Assembly (NCBI GenBank): GCA_031285105.1
Contig: JAITWV010000272.1
Span: 1-5,083 of the forward strand
DNA: 5,083 bases
Direction: 5' to 3'
Source of the DNA: Streptococcaceae bacterium
GTDB taxonomy: Bacteria > Bacillota > Bacilli > Lactobacillales > Streptococcaceae
Part shown: one piece after another, positions 1 to 3,568 of the stretch
Layout: every line of letters starts with the position of its first letter
How positions within the stretch are numbered: position 1 is the first letter of the stretch
Notes under the pieces: generated by a model
Seen by the model: only the letters and a program-made list of their open reading frames with translations
What the model was told of the DNA's origin: nothing
Database searches by the model: none
Made by a program: the position numbers and the translations under genes

Positions 1-371
1 CTAAAGTAGCCAATCAAATCACAACTTTCTAAAAAATCTACCACTTGTAAGTCACGATGCGAGATAATGTAATTTTTCCCACCACTTGCAACTACTTGTT
101 TTAGTGTTTCTTTGGTATCAGAAAACATTACTGGATTTTCTTGCATTGGTGTTTCAATCTCATGATATCGTTTTAAAAATTCATCTTGTTTATCTCCCAT
201 GAAATAGCGTGCTGCAACAGGTGTTGATTTTTCCTTTAGTAACTCAAAAATTTTTTGTTCGTCTGGTGTTTGCCCAAATTCGCTTAATGTTTGGGCAAAG
301 GCTTTCACACTAGTAGCTGTTGTATCAAAAAGCGTGCCGCCAATATCCCAAATAAAATACTTAAACTTCAT
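1..371 (-). CDS. HAD-superfamily hydrolase, N-terminal part (runs off left edge)
   Basis: Only the first 123 codons are in the window; the frame is open to the left edge. The start is ATG at 371, with a GGAAG-type ribosome binding site about a dozen bases upstream. HAD motif I is visible as WDIGGTLFD, with the nucleophile at Asp9. The second Asp of the usual DxD is Gly11. Residues 17-80 form a helical cap region of the type found in HAD subfamily IA (phosphoglycolate phosphatase-like), and YIISHRD at 101-107 gives the Ser of motif II (Ser104). Motifs III and IV lie outside the window. The family mostly dephosphorylates small metabolites; the substrate here cannot be inferred. The Asp-to-Gly change removes the usual acid/base residue, so activity may be altered. 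I recall the DLGGT form in streptococcal relatives, so it is probably a subgroup trait and not decay. The gene follows rplA but has its own promoter after the rplA terminator. Confidence 0.85.
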   Translation of the reverse strand, partial: MKFKYFIWDIGGTLFDTTATSVKAFAQTLSEFGQTPDEQKIFELLKEKSTPVAARYFMGDKQDEFLKRYHEIETPMQENPVMFSDTKETLKQVVASGGKNYIISHRDLQVVDFLESCDLIGYF

Positions 372-402
372 ATTTTCACTTCTTCCTACGTTTCATATCT
401 TA

Positions 403-411
403 ATTATAGCA
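403..411 (-). promoter_or_regulatory. Extended -10 promoter of the HAD gene
   Basis: On the minus strand the sequence reads TGC followed by a perfect TATAAT (403-408), which is the extended -10 arrangement. No convincing -35 lies 16-18 bases upstream, as is common for extended -10 promoters. Transcription would start near 396, giving a leader of about 25 bases before the ATG at 371. The site lies just beyond the rplA terminator, so the HAD gene should be transcribed independently of the ribosomal operon. Confidence 0.65.
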
Positions 412-443
412 AAGATTGCGGTTTGAAGAATGAATTTGCTAAC

Positions 444-477
444 AAAAAAAGACCTCAAGCAAGTGCTCAAAGTCTTT
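444..477 (-). terminator. Rho-independent terminator after rplA
   Basis: On the minus strand AAAGAC-TTTGAG pairs with CTTGAG-GTCTTT across the loop CACTTG, giving a 12-bp stem with three G-U wobbles. Seven T residues end the structure. It begins about 17 bases after the rplA stop codon. The T-run exists only in the minus orientation, so it terminates rplK-rplA transcription. Confidence 0.85.
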
Positions 478-493
478 CATATTTTAAGTTAGA

Positions 494-1183
494 TTAAAAT
501 GACGCAACGTCAACTTTAACACCAGGGCCAAATGTTGTTGTTACGGTAACATTTTTCATGTAAACGCCTTTAGCAGCTGATGGTTTCGCTTTTAACATTG
601 TTTCATGAATTGTCTTGAAGTTTTCTACTAATTTTTCAGTTTCAAATGATACTTTACCGATTGGTGCGTGGATGTTACCAGCACGGTCAACACGGTAAGT
701 AACTTTACCAGCTTTAACTTCTTCGATTGCTTTAGTAACGTCCATAGTTACAGTACCAGTTTTAGGGTTAGGCATTAATCCTTTAGGTCCTAATACACGT
801 CCTAAACGACCAACAACTGCCATCATGTCTGGAGTTGCAACAACCACGTCAAAGTCAAACCAACCTTGAGAGATTTTTTGAACTGTTTCTTCATCACCAA
901 CGTAATCAGCACCAGCAGCCTCAGCCTCTTTAGCTTTTTCACCTTTAGCGAATACTAAAACTTTTTGTGTTTTCCCTGTACCGTTTGGTAAAACTACTGC
1001 TCCACGAATTTGTTGGTCAGCTTTTTTAGGGTCAACGTTTAAATTGTATGCAACTTCAACTGTTGCGTCAAATTTTGCGAAGTTTAATTCTTTTGCTAAA
1101 GCTACTGCCTCTTCAACAGAATATACTTTAGTTGCGTCTACTTTTTCTAAAGCAGCACGTAATTGTTTGCTCTTTTTAGCCAT
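494..1183 (-). CDS. rplA: 50S ribosomal protein L1
   Basis: L1 binds 23S rRNA and forms the mobile L1 stalk that guides deacylated tRNA out of the E site; in bacteria it also represses its own mRNA. The product is 229 residues, the normal bacterial length. It begins MAKKSKQLRAALEKVD and carries the L1 signature GRLGRVLGPKGLMPNPKTG at residues 125-143. The frame is open upstream to an ATG at 1231, but that ATG lies inside the L1-binding RNA hairpin. The ATG at 1183 is preferred because it has AGGAGG at 1194-1199, ten bases upstream, and gives the conserved N-terminus. rplK lies 110 bases upstream on the same strand with no promoter or terminator seen between them, so the two form an operon. 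The intervening leader contains a copy of the L1 target site just before the ribosome binding site. The gene is intact. Confidence 0.97.
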   Translation of the reverse strand: MAKKSKQLRAALEKVDATKVYSVEEAVALAKELNFAKFDATVEVAYNLNVDPKKADQQIRGAVVLPNGTGKTQKVLVFAKGEKAKEAEAAGADYVGDEETVQKISQGWFDFDVVVATPDMMAVVGRLGRVLGPKGLMPNPKTGTVTMDVTKAIEEVKAGKVTYRVDRAGNIHAPIGKVSFETEKLVENFKTIHETMLKAKPSAAKGVYMKNVTVTTTFGPGVKVDVASF

Positions 1184-1203
1184 TTTTGTATTTCCTCCTA
1201 GTA

Positions 1204-1231
1204 ATGTGGTATAACGATTTCTCTCCCACAT
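1204..1231 (-). promoter_or_regulatory. L1-binding mRNA site in the rplA leader
   Basis: Transcribed from the minus strand, AUGUGG (1231-1226) pairs perfectly with CCACAU (1209-1204). Between the arms lie GAG, a small GA-GAAA-UC hairpin with a GNRA-type loop, and GUUAUA. The strands GUGGGAG and AUACCAC match the two sides of the L1-binding internal loop of 23S rRNA, which from memory is GGUGGGAG ... AAAUACCACC in E. coli. The structure ends five bases before AGGAGG, so bound L1 would hinder ribosome entry on rplA. Autorepression by L1 through such mimics is established in other bacteria; its action here is inferred. Confidence 0.75.
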
Positions 1232-1273
1232 GATTAAACCATTTCTAGTTTAATCAACTGCGTTTAAGTGGGA
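1224..1273 (-). promoter_or_regulatory. Stem-loop and alternative pairing in the rplK-rplA spacer
   Basis: Immediately upstream of the rplA L1 site, a 9-bp perfect stem UGAUUAAAC / GUUUAAUCA (1256-1248 with 1239-1231) closes an 8-base loop. It has no T-run, so it is not a terminator. Further upstream, UCCCAC (1273-1268) is complementary to GUGGGA (1229-1224). Pairing them would enclose the stem-loop and would compete with the AUGUGG/CCACAU helix that presents the L1 site. The pairing is seen in the sequence; a switching role is inference. Confidence 0.5.
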
Positions 1274-1293
1274 CTTTTAAGGGGTAGAATGAA

Positions 1294-1719
1294 TTAACCT
1301 TCTACTACGAATCCCATTGAACGTGCAGTACCTTCGATCATACGCATAGCTGACTCAACGTTAGCAGCGTTTAAATCTTCCATTTTTAATGTAGCGATTT
1401 CTTCAACTTGTGCTCTTGTTACTGTAGCAACTTTTTTCGTATTTGGTTCGCCTGATCCTTTTTCCACTTTAGCAGCTTTTTTCAATAAAACTGGTGCTGG
1501 TGGTGTTTTAGTAATGAATGTGAATGAACGGTCTTCATATACTGAGATAACAACAGGGATGATTAATCCAGCTTGGTCTGCTGTACGAGCATTAAACTCT
1601 TTAGTGAAGCCCATGATGTTCACACCTGCTTGACCTAATGCAGGACCTACTGGTGGAGCTGGAGTTGCTTTACCTGCAGGGATTTGTAATTTAACGATTT
1701 TTTCTACTTTTTTAGCCAC
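1294..1719 (-). CDS. rplK: 50S ribosomal protein L11
   Basis: L11 binds the GTPase-associated region of 23S rRNA, supports elongation-factor function and is needed for RelA-type stringent signalling. The product is 141 residues, the normal length. The N-terminal domain carries QIPAGKATPAPPVGPALGQ (residues 12-30), including prolines at 22 and 26 where the thiopeptide thiostrepton acts in other bacteria. The C-terminal rRNA-binding domain ends in GTARSMGFVVEG. The start is GTG at 1719, giving VAKKVEKIVK in place of the usual MAKK. AGGAGG at 1727-1732, seven bases upstream, supports it. The frame stays open to an ATG at 1797, but those 26 codons translate the structured leader and are not conserved L11 sequence. 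It is the first gene of the rplK-rplA operon, transcribed from the promoter at 1806-1834. Confidence 0.97.
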   Translation of the reverse strand: MAKKVEKIVKLQIPAGKATPAPPVGPALGQAGVNIMGFTKEFNARTADQAGLIIPVVISVYEDRSFTFITKTPPAPVLLKKAAKVEKGSGEPNTKKVATVTRAQVEEIATLKMEDLNAANVESAMRMIEGTARSMGFVVEG

Positions 1720-1745
1720 GAAAATACCTCCTATAAGTTCTCGCG

Positions 1746-1779
1746 CGCGGTTAATGGAGTTGAGATTTCTCCTCCCACG
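1746..1779 (-). promoter_or_regulatory. L1-binding mRNA site in the rplK leader
   Basis: In the rplK leader CGUGG (1779-1775) pairs with CCGCG (1750-1746), including one G-U pair. Inside lies a GAG-GAG-AAAU-CUC-AA-CUC hairpin, followed by CAUUAA. The flanks GUGGGAG and UUAACCGC are laid out like the site before rplA (GUGGGAG, UAUACCAC), and both copies share the run GAGAAAUC. The site ends 13 bases before the rplK ribosome binding site. L1 regulation of the L11-L1 operon from the rplK leader is the known E. coli arrangement; a second copy before rplA is the distinctive feature here. Confidence 0.65.
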
Positions 1780-1805
1780 TTTGTACATATTAAACATACC
1801 TCGAT

Positions 1806-1834
1806 ATCATACAAAAAATCCCTTTAGATTGCAA
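1806..1834 (-). promoter_or_regulatory. rplK-rplA operon promoter
   Basis: The minus strand has -35 TTGCAA (1834-1829), a 17-base spacer and -10 TATGAT (1811-1806). Four of six and five of six bases match the vegetative consensus, at the ideal spacing. Transcription would start near 1799, giving an 80-base leader that contains the L1 site. The -35 falls in the loop and stem of the upstream gene's terminator. Confidence 0.7.
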
Positions 1835-1841
1835 GGGATTT
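1813..1841 (-). terminator. Rho-independent terminator after the 54-residue ORF
   Basis: On the minus strand AAATCCCTT (1841-1833) pairs perfectly with AAGGGATTT (1824-1816) across an 8-base loop, and six T residues run through the end of the stem and beyond. It starts 22 bases after the stop codon of the small ORF. It separates the CPBP-small-ORF unit from the ribosomal operon. Confidence 0.85.
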
Positions 1842-1863
1842 ATCGAAATTATTAAGATTTTTT

Positions 1864-2028
1864 CTAACTTGAACCTGTTTTTCTTGGTCCATTAATAGAT
1901 GATTTGCGATTGTTTGATTTTGTTGCTGAAATGTTTTTTGCTCCTTGATTGTTACCTGCCTGAAAACCACCTTTTGCTTGACGGATTTGCTCCAACTTTT
2001 CTTGAATTTCTTTACGTTTTTTGTTCAT
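1864..2028 (-). CDS. Small basic protein, 54 residues, function unknown
   Basis: ATG at 2028, 54 codons, TAG at 1864-1866. The product begins MNKKRKEIQEKLEQIRQAKG, which reads as a short charged amphipathic helix. It continues with a Gly/Asn/Gln-rich stretch and ends in the basic tail NNRKSSINGPRKTGSS. It is clearly basic, with no Cys, no membrane segment and no signal peptide. Reasons to call it real are GAGAGGA upstream (about 12 bases from the ATG), a position 26 bases after the CPBP stop codon on the same strand, and a strong terminator directly after it. The composition suggests a nucleic-acid- or ribosome-associated small protein, but that is only inference. I do not recognise the family. 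It was probably missed because of its size. Confidence 0.75.
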   Translation of the reverse strand: MNKKRKEIQEKLEQIRQAKGGFQAGNNQGAKNISATKSNNRKSSINGPRKTGSS

Positions 2029-2054
2029 ATAAAAAATTTTCCTCTCTTTGATTT

Positions 2055-2717
2055 TTACATAAGTAGATACATAGCAATGACACCCATCGTATTATACAAA
2101 AGATGAATGGTTATCGCTACTTCTACTTGACGTGTTTTAAGATAACAGGTGGCTAAAACAACACCTAATCCACCATATAAAACAAATGAACCAATATCTG
2201 TTGGCGTGTGAGCTAGGGCAAAAATAAGTGAGCTGATGATAAGACCAAGCATTGGTTTATTTTTGAAAAATGATTCGATGATCCCTAAACGAAAAAGAAT
2301 TTCTTCCATAATCGGAGCCCCTACACCAGCTAATAACCACATTAAACTCATTGGTGTTTGAGCAGCCATCAAATCAATTGCTTCTTGATTGACCGTATTA
2401 CTTACATCTTGAATGCTCATAATCATTGAGCCTAACATTGCTACACCGTAACAAGCGACAAAGCCAATTAAAATAATTTTCCAATTGTCTTTAATAATAC
2501 TCAAATGAAACTGGGCATCAAATCGCTTTTTCCCCCAACGAATGAACAAATAAACAACCGCCAAAAAGACAATCACTGTAATAAGAAGTTGTATAAATGA
2601 AAAATCCGCTCCACTTTGGTTATTTAACGTAATAAATGCCATCAAAAAAGCCATCGGCACCTGTGTTAGTAAAAAGAAACCAATTAATTTTAAACCATCA
2701 ATTATTGCTTTTTTCAT
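2055..2717 (-). CDS. CPBP-family intramembrane metalloprotease
   Basis: This is a 220-residue membrane protein of the CPBP family (CAAX proteases and bacteriocin-processing or immunity proteins, also called Abi). All three family motifs are present: EEILFR at 138-143 (the EExxxR motif), FALAH at 166-170 (FxxxH) and HLLYN at 205-209 (HxxxN). These residues form the glutamate/histidine metal-dependent active site within the membrane. Hydrophobic segments lie near 11-32, 40-60, 80-102, 124-136, 154-170, 175-192 and 199-219. The ATG at 2717 was chosen because GGGGGG lies five bases upstream; the frame is open further to 2936, but that part overlaps the divergent rnhA gene. The substrate is unknown. 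Relatives in lactic acid bacteria are often linked to bacteriocin immunity, but no bacteriocin gene is visible here. It heads a two-gene unit with the 54-residue ORF. Confidence 0.92.
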   Translation of the reverse strand: MKKAIIDGLKLIGFFLLTQVPMAFLMAFITLNNQSGADFSFIQLLITVIVFLAVVYLFIRWGKKRFDAQFHLSIIKDNWKIILIGFVACYGVAMLGSMIMSIQDVSNTVNQEAIDLMAAQTPMSLMWLLAGVGAPIMEEILFRLGIIESFFKNKPMLGLIISSLIFALAHTPTDIGSFVLYGGLGVVLATCYLKTRQVEVAITIHLLYNTMGVIAMYLLM

Positions 2718-2735
2718 AATATCCCCCCGTTTTCT

Positions 2736-2747
2736 AGTATAATAATA
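2736..2747. promoter_or_regulatory. Overlapping divergent -10 elements, CPBP gene / rnhA
   Basis: The two start codons are only 61 bases apart. The plus strand has a perfect TATAAT at 2738-2743 for rnhA, with transcription predicted near 2750. On the minus strand TATACT (2741-2736) and TATTAT (2747-2742) overlap it and could serve the CPBP gene. No good -35 is visible on either side. One short AT-rich segment may therefore start transcription in both directions. Confidence 0.5.
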
Positions 2748-2778
2748 GCACAACGAACAAAAAAAAGAGAGGGTAACC

Positions 2779-3255
2779 ATGAAAATAAAAGTATATACAG
2801 ACGGCGGTTCACGCAATACAGGAAATGTTAAAGGTGGAAGTGTCAAACCAACCGATAAAGCAGCATGGGCGTATTTAATTGTGACAGAAAAAGGGGAACA
2901 ATTTTCAGCTAGTGAAGGAAGATTGGGCGCAACCAATAATCAAATGGAAATCACTGCCGTTTTAATGTCTTTGCGCGAACTTTACAAAAAAGGACTACAA
3001 AATGAAGAAATTCTTTTAGTAAGTGATTCACAATACGTTTTAAAATCAATCCAAGAGTGGCTTCCTGGTTGGAAGAAAAATGGTTGGAAAAATAGTTCAA
3101 AAAAAGAGGTCAAAAACAAAGATTTATGGATTCAAATTGATAAAGCATTGCCTTATTTTCCAAATATTACGTTTCAATGGACAAAAGGGCATGCCGAAGA
3201 TATCGGAAATAATTTTGTGGATGCGTTGTTAAATGAAACGATGGATAAAATGTAA
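2779..3255 (+). CDS. rnhA: Ribonuclease HI
   Basis: RNase HI cuts the RNA strand of RNA-DNA hybrids (R-loops, primer remnants) in the cytoplasm using two metal ions. The product is 158 residues, normal for the family. The catalytic set is complete: Asp8 in YTDGGSRNT, Glu57 in NNQMEITA, Asp83 in VSDSQYV, His138 in WTKGHAE and Asp148 in NNFVDALL. The basic protrusion used to grip the hybrid is present as WLPGWKKNGWKNSSKKEVKN (94-113), so this is the E. coli-like form and not the short form lacking the handle. The loop after the first strand is GNVKGGSVKPTDKAAW in place of the classical NPGPGG, which I recall from other lactic acid bacteria. GAGAGGG at 2767-2773 sets the start. It is transcribed divergently from the CPBP gene. 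No clear terminator follows it. Confidence 0.95.
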   Translation: MKIKVYTDGGSRNTGNVKGGSVKPTDKAAWAYLIVTEKGEQFSASEGRLGATNNQMEITAVLMSLRELYKKGLQNEEILLVSDSQYVLKSIQEWLPGWKKNGWKNSSKKEVKNKDLWIQIDKALPYFPNITFQWTKGHAEDIGNNFVDALLNETMDKM

Positions 3256-3364
3256 TTGGGGTTTGAAATATTTCAACGCACCTTAAGATTTATTTAAAAC
3301 AATCCTTCCACCTTTAGCGTGACTTTTATTAATTTGTAATATATCAGATTATTTCAAATTTAAA

Positions 3365-3379
3365 AGCAATCGTTTCCAA
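3365..3379 (-). promoter_or_regulatory. Candidate cre (CcpA) site
   Basis: The minus strand reads TTGGAAACGATTGCT, which fits every fixed position of the loose cre consensus WTGNAANCGNWNNCW. It misses two positions of the stricter consensus. It lies about 130 bases upstream of the predicted -10 of the CHAP protein gene. From that position CcpA could modulate the gene, but the distance is large for simple repression. Confidence 0.4.
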
Positions 3380-3483
3380 TGCTTTAAAGATAATAAGTAA
3401 CTATGTATAAAATCATCGCAATTATTTCACATGACACAATTGAGACCACACTTTTATTTAGTTGCAATAAAATTGAAAAGTAT

Positions 3484-3500
3484 ATTACAGTAAAATTCCA
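3484..3500 (-). promoter_or_regulatory. Candidate WalR (YycF) box
   Basis: The minus strand reads TGGAAT, five bases (TTTAC), TGTAAT. Compared with the WalR consensus TGTWAH-N5-TGTWAH, the halves match five of six and six of six. It sits at about -39 to -23 relative to the predicted start, over the missing -35. WalRK controls PcsB-like and CHAP cell-wall proteins in related cocci, which makes the site plausible. AT-rich DNA yields chance matches, so the call is tentative. Confidence 0.35.
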
Positions 3501-3507
3501 CTCCTTA

Positions 3508-3516
3508 TGTTATGAT
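3508..3516 (+). promoter_or_regulatory. Extended -10 promoter of the CHAP protein gene
   Basis: TGT followed by TATGAT (3511-3516) forms an extended -10 on the plus strand. No -35 resembling TTGACA is found 16-18 bases upstream, which suggests dependence on the extended -10 or on an activator. The predicted start near 3523 gives a leader of about 46 bases ending in the GGGAGGA ribosome binding site at 3559-3565. Confidence 0.55.
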
Positions 3517-3568
3517 TTTAGATGTCATTTCAATAAAACTATTCAAGTCATAAAAATCGGGAGGACTT

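Larger units (their letters stand above)
3256..3568 (+). other. 313-bp regulatory gap before the CHAP protein gene
   Basis: No convincing gene lies here. Contents in order: a perfect 14-base palindrome TTGAAATATTTCAA at 3263-3276, just after rnhA; a possible WalR box at 3324-3340 (TTTTAT, five bases, TGTAAT); an imperfect hairpin at 3359-3388 (AAAGCA against TGCTTT) without a T-run, containing a cre-like site; a second possible WalR box at 3484-3500; and an extended -10 at 3508-3516. The region is very AT-rich. No strong terminator for rnhA was found, so read-through into the downstream gene is possible. Confidence 0.6.

Noticed and set aside
291..497. Plus-strand open frame of 68 codons
   Set aside because: It runs antisense through the HAD start, its promoter and the rplA terminator, and has no family resemblance.
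1184..1231. Longer rplA start at 1231
   Set aside because: The added 16 codons translate the L1-binding hairpin and the ribosome binding site; L1 proteins begin MAKK, as at 1183.
1720..1797. Longer rplK start at ATG 1797
   Set aside because: The extra 26 codons cover the L1-binding leader and are not L11 sequence; the GTG at 1719 has an ideal AGGAGG seven bases upstream.
2718..2936. Longer CPBP start at 2936
   Set aside because: It would run antisense through the first third of rnhA and across both promoters; the ATG at 2717 gives a normal-length protein starting just before the first membrane segment.
3359..3388. Hairpin as rnhA terminator
   Set aside because: The stem is only about six continuous pairs with a bulge and is followed by AAAGATAA rather than a T-run, and it lies over 100 bases after the stop.
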